A stretch of DNA of 64,000 bases from Myotis daubentonii (Eukaryota; Chordata; Mammalia; Chiroptera; Vespertilionidae): positions 30,717,358-30,781,357 of the forward strand of contig NC_081841.1 of the NCBI RefSeq assembly GCF_963259705.1, given 5' to 3'. The position numbers were made by a program, and so were the translations under genes. Positions 1 through 13,479 of this stretch are shown here, piece by piece. Each line of letters starts with the position of its first letter. The stretch's first letter is position 1. The notes under the pieces are model-generated. The model was not told where the DNA came from, did not search any database, and saw nothing but the letters and a program-made list of their open reading frames with translations.

Positions 1-90
1 ATTCACCTTTTTCTTGTATTAGATCCTAAAATAAAGTTGTATTATTCCAACTTTTAAGTAATATGATAATGTAAAGCATTACAGAATTTG

Positions 91-288
91 TCCTGGCCAG
101 TGTGGCTCAGTTGGTTGAGCATCTCCCCATGCACCCAAAGGTCCCTGGTTCAATTCCCAGTCAGGGTACATACTTAGGTTTCAAGTTCAGTCCCTGGCCA
201 TGGTGTGTACAGGAGACAACTGATCGATGTTTATCTCTCTCTCTCCCTTCCAGTCTCTAAAATCAACAAAAACATATTAAAAATAACT
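91..288 (+). mobile_element. Ves SINE
   Basis: Head tcctggccagtgtggctcag, B-box region ggttcaattcc, CT-rich body and A-rich tail, flanked by the 10-bp duplication acagaatttg (81-90 and 289-298). Confidence 0.92.
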
Positions 289-1934
289 ACAGAATTTGAC
301 TGTGCTTGAATTGAGACTACTTCTGAAGGGAAAAAATAATTGGGCCAATTTTAGATAATTGGACAATTTATAAAAACATGGTGGGAGCTTTGCTCAGAAA
401 CTCAGATATTCCTAAATGTATATATCCTTAAGGTTTCCTAAAGAAAATCTCTCTTTAAATAAAACGAAATGTTTTATGGTTTCAAATAACTGCTGCTTTC
501 ACACTATCCTATTTTTTTTTATTATCCTATATTTCATATCAGTAGTAAGGTTACTAAGTTATATAAAAATAATTATTGATAATTTTGAAATTTAATAATA
601 AATTTTTATTGAGCGCAAACATTTCCAGCTTTTAATCTTATTACTGCCAGTAACCTACTTTAGATTACCAGGTCTGTTGATTTTATAGGCATTATTAGTT
701 GCCTGGGTTTATAAATTAAATCATCAGTTTTATATAAGTACAAATTGGAAAATAGACTTTAAAATCTTAAAGCGAAATGAAAAGGCTCTGGTCCCATTTT
801 ATGGTATTTATCATACCAAATGAACATGTACTTATTGATAACACATTTTCAACACTTGTTCTGTTTGCTCTAATAAATCATCAGAATAGCCTAAGGCCAA
901 CAAAATGCACCCTTCTCCTGCCCCTTGTCAGACTCCACCATCATCAAAAGAAGAATTTTAAATGATTTAAGTTCTTTTAATCCCTGTCACTGTTCATGAA
1001 AATAAAACCAAGGGGTCGTCTCTAAGTTGCTTCACAGGTAAATTCATTTCTTATATTTCTGGAATACTTAAAAATTGAAAATACCTTATTGAAATTATGA
1101 AGACTAACATATTACACAGTCAATCCAAAAATCTTAATTTCTGATATCTGTAACCTGAGCAATATAATTTGGTTTCTAATTATCATCATCATGAGGACAA
1201 GTTATGTAGAGAAGTGCTTTTAAAAATAACAAAAGCTTTGGTAGAATTTCTTCCTACATCTTTTTTTTTCATTTTGAAGTATATACTATTCTAGTTTGTT
1301 TATGTTTTTATAGCTTAGTAGGCTATTCAGAGTGTACATTTATTAAGACTAGTGTAGGTTTATTTGTTGTTTTTGTGAATTTTCAGAAAATATAGTTCCA
1401 CAGTATTACCTGGGAATATACAATAATGCTAACTGTATACTTTATGTGACTCATCCAGGTTCTATTTCTTAAATGAATAAGTACATAATATATCAGTAAC
1501 TTATTTTCTTCTCATTCAGCTTACTTATCACCGAATATGAGAGGAACTTTTGGTTATATTTTAAATGAAACTTGCAAGCTTTAGCCTAAAATATACCTAT
1601 CAAATTGATTTAACATTTATTAGTTTTTCCTTGTTTATTTCTCTTTCTAGCAGAATACAGAAGGGGTGGCAGGAGCTATCAGTAAAATTTTGCAATGGGT
1701 CTGTACTTCCCAGGAAGTGGGAAATAAATTCAAGATTATCAGCCCTTATAATGGTATCGCCTCTGGAAAAGAATGTTGTAGTTCCTTGAAAGTGAGGGAA
1801 AAGAGAATATCATGATATACTTTCTTCTCAAAATAGGGCAGATTGAGCATGATTTTTGTGACTATATGGCCCTGCTGAACAAGAATTTGATGGTTAGGAG
1901 TTCCTAATGTTTCTGTGGAGTTAAACATAATTCA

Positions 1935-2090
1935 TCTATAATAATAAAAGAGTATGCTAATATGCTAGTTAGACCGGACATCCTTCCAGGCGAAGCTGGG
2001 GCCGGAGGGAAGCCCGGGTCCTGGGTGCCTGGTGGCAGCCAGAGTAAGGAAGGCCTATTCTTGCACGAAGTTCGTGCATCAGGCCTCTAG
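1935..2090 (+). mobile_element. Helitron (HeliBat type), short non-autonomous copy
   Basis: Starts TCTATAATAATAAAAG and ends with a palindrome (tgcacgaagttcgtgca) then aggcctCTAG, inserted between A (1934) and T (2091). It is 156 bp, with the middle mostly deleted compared with longer copies. Confidence 0.85.
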
Positions 2091-5000
2091 TTTGTTTATA
2101 ATTGAGGTTACAGTTCCCATTGCAGCTTATTGTAGTCAACCATCTGGAGTTCAGCTGTAAGATATAGGAAGGGCATACTGGTTATTTGGGTTCCTGTACC
2201 CTTACTTGTTATTAAATTGTTTTCTAATAGTAACCCTGTTGGTTAAATTCCCAGTCCAGGCCATAAAACGCTGTATTAGTATACCTAAAAACTGTACTTA
2301 CTGTGTCATGTACACTAACTAGTGTCTAATTCTTGGCTCCTGTAGCCTGGACTGGGATTGGTTGGACTGAGCCAGGAAGTGAAGCTAGGGTATTAGAAAC
2401 TAGACCAGGAGCTAAAGAGGAGCTAGTCAGGTATGCTTCAAATTGAAAAAAGAAAAAAAAAATGCAGAGCTTTTGTTATGTTTAAGAGCACTTCTGTACA
2501 TAAGTTGTCCGGATAATTAGAAGCCAAGGCAGGATGAAAACGTGGAGCAAAGGCTGGAGCTTTCTGAGCAGTCACGAAGGGAGGATTCGTAGGAATGAGG
2601 AAATTAGAACAAGTCCCACCCCTTCATCAGTTTTCCTCCTATTTTAGCTCCTTCCCCCATTTGTATCTCTCTGTCACTTGCTTTCTCTTTCTGATTTCCC
2701 CCTATTAACGACTGAAGAGCAGTTATGGGGGATTTAGGTGATGTTCCCTTTTTCTTCTTCCTGAAGCCTTCCTGTCAGTTTCCGTGTTAGGCAGTGATGA
2801 CGGAAAATGAGATGCTAAGAGATACACAGTTTGGGAGAGTCCGGATCCAGAAACTTGGAGCAGTGTTTCACAAGCCTTTTGTAAGCATGCTGCCCCCTTG
2901 TGGGTAAACTAAATACATTCCAACCCTCGCCTTTGCTATTACACCTCTTCAGTAGCCAGTCACTGCCTTTGAGAAGACCAGCTACAGTTAATTGAGTTTG
3001 ACTTCTACAGTTTAACAAAGCTGAGCTTTACTTGCACTGGTCCTGCAGCCGGTGCTTTTTCATCTTTTAAATATAAAAGTGTAGTAACATTGAATGTACT
3101 TTCCCAAATTGCCCTTAAAACTATGACTTTACCCCTCTCCCTTCAAGGGTCAGTATAGTTAATGGCATCAGAAACACCTGCATGAAAATAGGAAAGAAAG
3201 GGACATACCTCAGTTGGCCACACTTATGTTGGGGATTGCCCATGCCCAACGTATTCGAAAGTTCTTTGAGGAAAGAATATGCCTCTGCTACCATCATTCA
3301 ATGAACTTCATTTGCCTCTACGCAGCTGGACTATCTCCCCCAGCTAGAACATACCTAAGTCATTTCTGAATATAGCATCAACTAGTATACTCTGTTAACC
3401 CTAAAAATCAAAAGCCAAAGTAAGAGGAAACAAGCATTTCTTTGAGATCAAAAAGAATTGCAATCTGGGGGCATAGATTCAGGCAAAAACCCAAAGTATG
3501 TCTCGATTATGGGATAAAGGCAAGAGGTTTTATGAGAAATGAAAGGAAATAATTACATGAATAGAAGGAAGGAATTTCTGTTGGTGCTAATAAGTTATTC
3601 TTTAGCTATTCATAGTGGTGCAACTTCTAAAGAATGTACTTACTATTCAGTCCTCTAGCCAGGATGTCTGCCTTGCTGTTAGCTTTACAAACAGTTGTTT
3701 AGAAGACAATGTTGGTTTGGCCCAGTTCAAAGGTTATTTTGCCCAGTTCAAACATTCCAAAGGCTCACGGAGCAAGAGGTGTACAAGGCCTTCCTCTGGA
3801 ATGACAGCTCCAACTCCATTTGGAAATGACTCAGTTTGTATCTGTTTTCTCAATCTTCTAACACCAAATGGCTAACGGACCTTATCCTTAAATTCTCATG
3901 GAGGAGCTGGAGGTTTCTCATGACAAGCCAGTTTGCCATCATAGACGGAAAAAAACGTACAGCTTAAGCATGCCTATGCTGTTCCTTGTTAACATGAAAA
4001 TGCTTAAGGTTCACAAGAGTTAGTAGCTAAATTCTTCTATCTTGCTTTATCAGCACATTTTTTTAAAAGTACTATCAAGTACTTGTGGGGAGGATAAGAA
4101 AATCATTTTTGCTTAATACTAACTTCTAAAACATCTTGAAGAGTAAGCTAAACTTTTTAATTTGCCAAAGTTTCATAGTAACATTCAGATTTTATGATAT
4201 GATTTTCTAGTAAATATTAATACTTTATGAACTGTATACTAAAACTACTAGTGACTTTTGAAAGAAATCTGATATTCTACCATAGGTTGCCGAAGACATT
4301 CCTTATCATTATGCTTTCTAAATCCTTTCAAGAAACCACAATGAGAAAACTCTATGGACAGGAACTCTGGCCACTTTTAAACATACCATGCCAAGGAAAA
4401 TGCAAAAAAGGAACAGTTCGCTGGGTGTATGTAATTGGTGCTGAAACCATTGGAGGTAAAAATCCCAGAGAACTTTTTTGCATTTTGTTCTTTGTGTTCA
4501 TGAAAGACAGCTTCCCTCTGAGGGAAGAAATGCTAACAAGATGATTGAAAAGATTCTTGATGGCTTTCATTGTTCATGTCAACTCAGCAACTTCATTCTA
4601 CTGAGCTATTAAGCAAGATCCCATTTTCTCTAATATTTCAAGGGGTCCTGGAGCTTCTATTTTTAAGGATGATTGAGAGCTCCACGTGGTAAAGTTTCTA
4701 GGCGATGTAGAATAGGCATTTGGAAAAAGCAAACCCAGGAAACTAAAAAGTGAACGTGTGTTCTTTAACACTTGCTAACCCAAACTAGTTACATGGTACT
4801 GAATCTCTGTATTTTCTTATGCCTGGCTGTTAAGAACGATACTGTCTCTCTTTCCCTCACATCCCATGCCTCCTTTTTTCTTTTCCTGCCTCCCCCTTCC
4901 TCTGATTATTTGATCATAGAAGTAGTGGGCAGAGGAAGGGCTGACACCCAGAAAATTCTTAGGCCGAATGTGACATCATAGTGGCAGAATTCTAAGACAG

Positions 5001-6109
5001 TGGATAGAATAGAATTTAGAACGTGGATTGACAGTGTATGTGTGTCAGTACTCTGATCTCTTGACCTATCCAGTGCTTACATCATATTACCATGGTTCTC
5101 CTGCTTCTTACCAGGAATTAATCTCTCTCGGTGTTCTCTAAAGATTCATCTACCCAATCATTTTACTAATTGTCTCTTTGTTGTTTTCCAGTCTAGCCCC
5201 TGGGTGTCTCCCAAAAAGCAGAGCCTGTGATCTGGGCTTGTTTGCAGAAAGTTTACTTTGGGGTGTGGTACCACAGGAGTGAAGAGAGTAAGCAAGGAGG
5301 GAGGGGATATATTATCAGCTGCAGTAGGCAATTTGAGCTTCATCTGACTGGTTCTTGTTGACAGCTGCATAGAAACACTGCAGAATTACCCAGCTGAGCA
5401 ATAGCAGAGGGAAGCATTTGTACTGGCTTTCACCCTTCACTGACCAAGGGCTTCCCCTAAAGACGAACTCGCCAGCACATTGACGTGACACATGCATGAG
5501 CACCCAGTGGGTCCCCATGCAGAAAAGGTGTCTCAAACAAACTCTCGCTCTCAGCAGTTTCATTTACATATTTCTGGTTGCTTATGGAGAGCTCCACTTG
5601 GCAGTTCTGCCCTCATTACTTCCCCAACAATTAGTCACCAAATATTGGCAGTGCAGAAACCACCTGCCACATGTCTTTCGTCTAACTCGGGAAATTTCGC
5701 AAGCTTTCTGTTCCCCGCAAAATAAGGTTTCGTTTTGGTTTGTCATTCAAACCACCACTCCACCACTACCACCCCCCAACCTGTGAAACGCTTCTTCCCC
5801 TGTAAGCCCTTTCCTCCAGCCTGCGACTCCCCGTTTCTCGAGTATTCCAAAAGCACGCCCTTTCTCTTCCCTGTGCACCTGTCCAGTATCTGTGCATCCT
5901 AACAGCGTGACTCTCATTTTACAATTTTCAAAGCACTTGTGTGTCCAGTATCCCACGTGGCTTCTGCTCCATAGCCTCATGTGGCCTTTAACCCCGTTCT
6001 GTTTTAATGACCTTATTCCCATGCAGGCTGTTCTAAGAACTTGCCTAAAACCACAGAGCTAGGATGAATACTTTGTATTAGTGAATTTTTTTTAAGTACT
6101 TACTTACTT

Positions 6110-6330
6110 TTTTGATCCTCACCTAAGGATATTTTTCCACTGATTTTTAAAGAGTGGAAGAGAGAGGGAAAGAGAGAAACATTGATGTGAGAGAAACACA
6201 TCGATTGGTTGCCTCACGCACGCACCCTGACCAGCCTACAACCGAGGTACGTGCCCTTGACCCAAATCGAACCTGAGACCCTTTGGTCTGCAGGCCGACA
6301 CACTATCCACGGAGCCAGACTGACTAGGGT
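6110..6330 (-). mobile_element. Ves SINE, minus
   Basis: Reverse copy with gatcctcacctaaggatatt tail, agagagaaacattgatgtga body and gagccagactgactaggg head. A short tgaatttt duplication is possible. Confidence 0.85.
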
Positions 6331-6956
6331 ATGAATTTTATTTTATTTTTTTCAACAACTTTGACTTTTTTTAAATTAACGGAGTTGTTCTTAAACTTAG
6401 AGTAGTTCTGTTTCAGGCTGCTGATCTTTGCTACCTGAAGACTATCAGTTCCTGGTTAAAACAGAATTTCCCCACCCCTCCTAAAATGCTTAACCGTTCA
6501 GTTTTGTATTTTTTTTTCTCGAGAAAGTTATTAAGCAAAGATTTATGGAGCTCAGTGTAGGGCACCATGTTAGTACTTACAAAGTAAGAATTCATAAATG
6601 GTTTTTAAAGCCCAGGAAGGAAATAAAGTTGAACCTAAATGCCAAAAACATTCCTAGGGTTAACCTAAGGGTATGATTATTTCTTTAATTACATATATAA
6701 GCTGATAAGTCTTTGAATTAATGTCAGGAATCCTGCTACTCAGTACCAATTATAACTCAGTAAGAATACAATTGTATTAATAAAACCCAGATCCTTAAAT
6801 CTAGAAGATATTTCAGTTTTGATTTAAAGCTCAGATATATTTTAGAGTAGATAACCATGGCCAGAACAGATATCTTATTTTACTAACAGAGATATAAGAT
6901 TTCCACTTTGGTATCTTCTGTCCCTTTAAAATGGTATTGTTAAAACACTTGCAAAG

Positions 6957-7168
6957 GCCCAGCCAGTGTGGCTCAGTGGTTGAGCATCAACCTATGCACC
7001 AAGAAGTCATGGTTCAATTTCCGGCAGGGGCACATGCCCGGGTTGCGGGCTCGATCTCCATTAGGGGGGCATGCAGGAGGCAGCCCATGAATGATTCTCT
7101 CTTATCACTGATGTTTCTATTTCTCTCTCCCTCTCTCTTTTTCTCTGAAATAAATGAAAAAACATAAA
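6957..7168 (+). mobile_element. Ves SINE
   Basis: Head gcccagccagtgtggctcag, then gggttgcgggctcgatctcc, CT-rich body and A-rich tail running into a (TA)n. Confidence 0.88.
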
Positions 7169-8213
7169 CATATATATATATATGAAACTCACTGTAGATG
7201 ATTTATAAAGACATTAGCTTAGACCTTCAGAGTTTTTTTCAAAATATAACACAGGTATATATCTATCTCACAATGGTAGCCTTTAAGATTATGTTGTGCT
7301 GGGTTCATGGGAGTTGCATGTTTCTCAGGAAGTGGGCTTTCTCCCCATTCTGAAGCCAGTTTAGAAGTGCTTTTTTCTTTTTTCTTTTTTCTTTTAAGGG
7401 AATGTCAGATATGTTTTGACTCCTGTGTTAGTTTCCCAATTTGTTGTTCCTTTCTGATTCTTCTGAATATATAGCAATTGTAACATTCTTCCCAGGTTTT
7501 ATTTTTAGAAAACATATAGCATGGTCAGTTTATTCTGATAGCTTTAAAATTTTCAAATAGACCTCCATACTTTGACCCACCAGTTATAAAGAGACTTATT
7601 TACATTTTTCTATTGAAAAAGTCACTTCACATTTCCCTGCTTCCTGTTAAACAGTGAGTGGTTTCAATAGGTAGTCAGTCAGCCTTCAGTCTCAGGTTCT
7701 GGGACTCTCAGATGTGCCCCAGTGAGAGTGGAAGGCATTTCCATTGTCATTGTCCAAAGGCCCTTGCATTCCTCAAAGCCTCACCCGAGGCATGTCAAAT
7801 TCTTTAGCTTTTTAGTTTTGCCTCACATCTGAAGAGTTGATTATCTACACCGGAGGACATTCTTAAGAAATGGATTCTTCAGTGATTAGGCTATCATGGT
7901 TTTTTGCTATTCTTAAAACAGATTCCCAACTTAAAAATTCTTTTCCTAAGATGTCATTAAGAATGCTGGAAAAGTCCATTTTCCATTTAAAAATCACAGC
8001 ACAGAAATTGGCCTTCTCATTGGTTATCAAGGAAGGACAAAAGCTTGTTCAAAAAAAAAAGAAGAAGCTGTCAGCACAGATTCAGACTCAAGGAAACTCA
8101 GTTACAAGATAGAGCTTGAGCGGTTTTCCTCTCCTGGGAATGAGATCCAGATCGGGGGTGGTGGGGGGTGGGGGGAATTATACTTATTTTACTGGTCTAG
8201 AATTTCTAGACCT

Positions 8214-8427
8214 GCTGTCTGATGTGTTAACCACTAGCCATATGTGGCTATTTAAATTTACATTCAAATTAGTTATGTTTTTGGAATTGTAAAAGTCATT
8301 TCCTCAGTTGCACTAGACACATTTCAAAGATGAAAGAGCTACCTGTACTGATGGCTGTAATACTGGACCACACCAATATAGACATTTCTGTCATCACAGG
8401 AAAGTCTGTTGGACAATGCTATTCCAG
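8214..8427. mobile_element. Old hAT-Charlie/MER-type fragment
   Basis: Contains accactagccatatgtggct and gttggacaatgctattccag, matching by memory a widespread mammalian MER hAT element. No target duplication could be made out. Exact family not assigned. Confidence 0.6.
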
Positions 8428-10764
8428 GTGATTTATTAAATGAACTTTTAAACTAGTAATTAAGCTATTTCTTAACCACTTCTTATTCTTAAAGGAAATT
8501 GGAGAATTAATCTTTTCCAAGGATAAGATTTGAATGAACATGTTGGCTCTGCTCACTGCTATTCTCCTTCCTACCCTTCCCCCTAAAAATTATTCAGGCA
8601 CATTTATCTCATGGGTTACAATATCCTGTTCCTTTTGCATTTGTAGCTGGTCTAATTTCTATAGCAATAAGAGACTTGGAAACCAGTATTTAGTAGAAGT
8701 CGCTAGAATAATAGAACTGGCGATTGGAAACTGGATTCCTGACTAACATCCCAGGTCCCCTTTGATTCTGCTGAGTCCATTAATATTATTAAGAAGATTC
8801 AGTTTATTTCTTAAAGGGCTTAAGTCTCTTAATGCTGTATCTTATACAGTGACGAGAATATTTTACGCTAGAAGCAATATTTGTTCAGATAATTTGTTTG
8901 AAATTTTTCATCTTTTGATAGTTGTGCGAGAATCCTGACCAGCATTTCAAGGTCCATTAGGACCTTGAAAAACTCCTTAAAGGTGATGGCTAAATTAGTC
9001 CTCAATTACTTGCCTTAGTGCCAGGATGGGACCTTGATTCTCAAGCCTGGTTACCTGTCAGAAGTGTCCAATACTCCAGGCTCTCTGTCCCCCAGTCAGG
9101 ATTGCCAGAGCTCCACCCAGCCCTGCATATATTTTTAAGTTTCCATAGGTTGTTTTTTGTTTTTCCAGTCAGGTTGAGAACTACTGAGCATAATAATCAC
9201 CAGGAACACCAAAGAAAGAAGAAGTCTAGTTTTTCTCAAACACCATCTTGGTGCTTTCTAGCCTTTTCAATGGATGACACACGGAGGGAGTGACAATATT
9301 TGTACAGCCTTGAGAGACACTGGAGGAGGTCCTGTCGGGAGCATGTCAGGCCCACTGAGGACTCAGATGGTCCCTATCTCCACACCCTGTAACCCTTTCC
9401 CAGCCCACAGTGTCAGTTGGGAAGTTCTGCTTCAGATCCTAGCGAGTGTGACCTAGTTACATATAATCACGTTGAAAAGGTTTTTTGGTGATGAGTTTTT
9501 GAATCAAGATATTTCTTATAGTAGCAAAGGATGCTTCATATTCATACCAGTATTACTCAGGTTATCTCAGAGCCAAGAAAGAAGCTAGACACAAGTGTCA
9601 GATTTTCTAGGTAATTTTTCTAAACACTTGAACTTATAATTTGAAGTAAAAATAGGTGTTCTTATTGTAAGCAGAAATGCATTGGCCTAACTAGGTGTAA
9701 TTTTAAGATGTTTCCGCTTAAACGTTTTCTTGTTTAATTGCTGAAGTTAATTATGAAAATAATGGAATGTCTGAATCATACATTTTTATTATTATAAAAT
9801 AATGGGCCTTTTATAATTTAGCAATTAACTGAAACCTGAACCTGTATTACCTGTTACTTCAAAGAAGGCATTAAAGCAGGAAGCAAAGCATTTAATTCAA
9901 TCCCAAGTAAATTATTAAACATCCTCCGCGTACTAATTAGTCTTTCTCTTGCTCTCCTTCCTTAAAGCATGTCGGCCGTTAGCGCCATTATCATAATGCT
10001 GTCTAGGATTCTTGTATTCAAACCAGAAGAGATTTGTTAACCATTCCTTTTTCCAAGAACTTAAAGACGAAATCCCAAAGAGCTCATGGAACATTCTGTA
10101 TTTTTTATTTTAGGTTAGACTTTAGTACTGTAACTCAAAAACTATTAGGAAGTTTATGTAGCAAAAGCCAGATAAAATGTGCGGTTTCAGTGTAAGTTAC
10201 AGAAACAAGACAGTCTCTAAATATTAAAACATGGAGTATTTCAGAGATAATTGAGCAAAAGGAACCACTAGCCTATTTCTAGTATATATTTGGAGACAAA
10301 GCAGATCTGCTATTTCCGATCCAGTAAATCTGCAAAGAGTGAAGGTTTGGTCAGATCATTGAAATTGTCTAATAGGGCCAAACTTGCCTTGTATGGGATT
10401 CTGATTATGGTGATGAAGTGGCTTCAGCTGTTGCATGTCATGTACAAGGAGTGAGGTGGTGACACAAAGGACCTGCGCAGACCATTGTTACAGCCCACTA
10501 CCCGTCCTCCTGAGAGTCACGCGCTCGGTGGGTGGGTGCCCAAGGGAAGTCTGAGATGGTCCTACTGCTTCTGCCTTTCTGCATATTGTCTTATCCCATC
10601 TCTTCACCTTGGGTAAAATGCGATTCCAAAGGGTGTATGAGCTGAGGAACACTCACTATTATAAAATTACATTTGGCTTACTTTAACCCCTGAGAACATC
10701 CTAGTTACCTCTCCCAAAGGAATCTTTAGACTAGCCCGCCACCTTGATATTTTAATGATATTGT

Positions 10765-10890
10765 CTACAGCAAAGATTCTCAAGATTTATGTTAGAATTA
10801 TCTGGGAATCGGGACAACTGTATTCTTTTTAAGGTCCTCAAGTGATCCTGGTGTAGGTTACAAACCACTGGTCTATATAAACTGGAACTT
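10765..10890. mobile_element. Possible old MER-type hAT fragment
   Basis: Resembles the pattern of a MER hAT element: caaagattctcaag at one end, aattatctgggaatc and caagtgatcctggtg inside, and acaaaccactgg at the other end. Diverged; low certainty. Confidence 0.4.
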
Positions 10891-11845
10891 CAGTTTCTGA
10901 AGTAGCCAGTAATAACAAGAAAAAGAAGTATTATAAGATAGTCATATGTATTTGCAAATGCATTGGGAGCTTACTGATTAATTAGTTAACATTTCCTCCA
11001 ATACATTTTGGATGTGGATGTAGATTCATAAGTTAAAATAAAGGCTGTGAGAACTGTTTTGTAGATCAGAGCCTCACTACACTGGAGGACTCCAGGATTG
11101 AACATGATATGAACACATTTCCTTACCTCTTTACGTCACCAAGGGGTATTTGCTAGAGGATAATAATTTCATAGTATATTTCTTGTTTATGTATTATTAT
11201 TCTTGACTCTTCAGTACATTTTTAAATCATTATTGTTATTACTAGAAAAGCAGAATCTACTCAGCAGAGAAAATTTGGGTAATGTAGAGAACTATAGAAA
11301 AAAATAATAATCCACATTCCCACAGTTCAAAATAATTGTTGCAAACATTTTCAGTCCTTCGTTGTACTAAATTGTCAGCTTCCAGGAGAGGCCTTCTAAT
11401 TCAAATATTCTGGGATTTGATGTATATGTTTGAAATTTTTCACAATTAAAAAGTCTATTCTAGAAGCAACTCTGAGACAATCTGCAGTTGGTATATTTTA
11501 AACATTATTTTTGCTTTTAGTTTTTCTGTTCCTAAGCCAGTTGCTTTTGCAGTGATTCCTTCTTAGTAACTTAATATTTAATTATCTTTGACATGTCAAG
11601 TAAACAGGCATTTCCAAACCTCACCCATGGCTTCCCTCTATATGCATGCATATTTACTCTCTCAAAGTAAATATGCATGTGTATACCTAGCTGGTTTGGC
11701 TCAGTGGATAGAACATTGGCCCACGGCCTGAAGGGTCCCAGGTTCAATTCCAGTCATGGGCACGAATCTTAATTGCAAGCTTGATTCCAGCTCTGGTCGG
11801 GGCATGTGCAGGAGGCAACCAATCAATGTGTCTCTCACATCGATG

Positions 11846-11850
<5 letters not shown>

Positions 11851-11883
<33 letters not shown>
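11851..11883. repeat. (TG)n microsatellite within a SINE
   Basis: About 16 TG units replacing part of the CT-rich body of the Ves SINE at 11686. Confidence 0.95.
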
Positions 11884-11885
<2 letters not shown>

Positions 11886-11916
11886 TCCCCCTCCCTTCCA
11901 CTCTCTACAAATCAAT

Positions 11917-12148
11917 TGAGCCCTAGCCAGTTTGGCTCAGTGGATAGAGCATCAACCTGCAGACTGAAGAGTCCCAGGTTTGATTCTGGTAAAGGTCACA
12001 TGCTCAGGTTGTGGGCTCGATCCCCGGTGGAGGGTGTGCAGGAGGCAGCCGATCAATGATTCTCTTTCATTGATGTTTCTATCTCTCCCTCTTCCTTCCT
12101 CTCTGAATTTAATAAAAATACATATTTTAAAAATAATTTGTTTTAAAA
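11917..12148 (+). mobile_element. Ves SINE nested in another Ves SINE
   Basis: Complete SINE (head gagccctagccagtttggct) inserted into the tail of the SINE starting at 11686, with the 8-bp duplication aaatcaat at 11909-11916 and 12149-12156. Confidence 0.88.
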
Positions 12149-13265
12149 AAATCAATGGAAAAATATCCTCGAGTGAGGATTAAAACAAAAAAAGTTTTCC
12201 ACTAAATAAATCAAGCCTCATTACCCATCTGCAGAAACCATATTGTCCCTTGTCCTTTTTAAATACATTTTTAAGTAAATTCCTCAGTCCTGGAGTATGA
12301 ACACTAGTCATTGACTGTGCCATATTGGAGCTCCACTTAAAGGAGCAAGCCCTGTGGACAGAACTGGCTATGGGACACAGAGGCCCATTTGTAGTACCAG
12401 ATATCCAAGACTCAGTGAAAAATTTCAGTTTGACCTTGAGTATCCTTTACATTTCTATCTGATCCTCATTACTTCAACTTTCATACCCATGACCTTCACG
12501 CCCCCCACCCCCACCCCCAGTAATCTGTGAGTCATGTACTCTTTTGTCTTATTTCCGTGGCATGCTGTTGAAAAATAACAAGTATAGATGAGATTGCTTT
12601 GAAAATTCACATTACATAATACCAAAAATGAATAGGGACTTAAGGTATTTGTACTATTTTATCTATAGTTTTCTATTTATAAGTTACTTTCCGACACTAA
12701 ATATAACCTGTGCTGCATTGTTTCCTGTGTGCATGAGATGTCACCTACAAATGCCTTAGTCCCTGTTGGGTAATATTGGGGGAAGGAAAAAGAAGTTTGA
12801 GGTTAACTGATGTGTAGATTTGAGTTCCACCGATATATAGAAGCTCTAGTTGGACTAACATTTAAAAATAAATTATTTAGCTTGAATAAAACTTTTTAAA
12901 AAGTAGTTTAAACCAGTCACAGGAAGTTTCTAACTTGACAAACAAAACATTTTATTGACATGAAACTTTGGTAACTAGGCTGAATATAAACTTGTCTTGC
13001 TACACAGTTTTTAAGATTTATTTTTTTTTACTTCTTTTATGTGTTTATTATTCTTAAGATTATTAAACTTTTGTTGTAGATTTAGCTAAATCAGTAAAAA
13101 TAGCATTGGTTAACCATGATAGAAATGCTTATGTTCTATAATATGGAGGATTAAAATTATTTAAACTAAATGTCACAAATTGCAATTATAAACAGACTTG
13201 TCAGCTTACAAATGGTGTAAACTCTGTTGGCCTTTAACTCTATATACATTATGATGATTGTCTAT

Positions 13266-13479
13266 TTTTTTAATATATTTTTATTGATGTCAGAGAGGAA
13301 GGGAGAGGGAGAGAGAGAAACATCAACGATGAGAGAGAATCATTGATCGACTGCCTCCTGCACACCCGCCACTGGGGATTGAGCCCGAAACTTGGGCATG
13401 TGCCCTTGGCTAGAATCAAACCCTGAACCCTTCAGTCCACAGGCCAACCCGCTATCCATGAGCTAAACCAGCTAGAGCA
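13266..13479 (-). mobile_element. Ves SINE, minus
   Basis: Reverse copy: aatatatttttattgatgtc tail, gagagagaatcattgatcga body, gctaaaccagctagagc head. Confidence 0.88.

Larger units (their letters stand above)
11686..12193 (+). mobile_element. Ves SINE split by a second Ves SINE
   Basis: The outer SINE (11686-11916, resuming 12157-12193) carries a (GT)n expansion in its body. It continues after the insertion as ggaaaaatatcctcgagtga, its normal 3' end. Confidence 0.88.

Noticed and set aside
4227..4544. 105-codon open frame in the first intron
   Set aside because: No family resemblance, no splice borders in phase with PLEKHA5, AT-rich composition like its surroundings.
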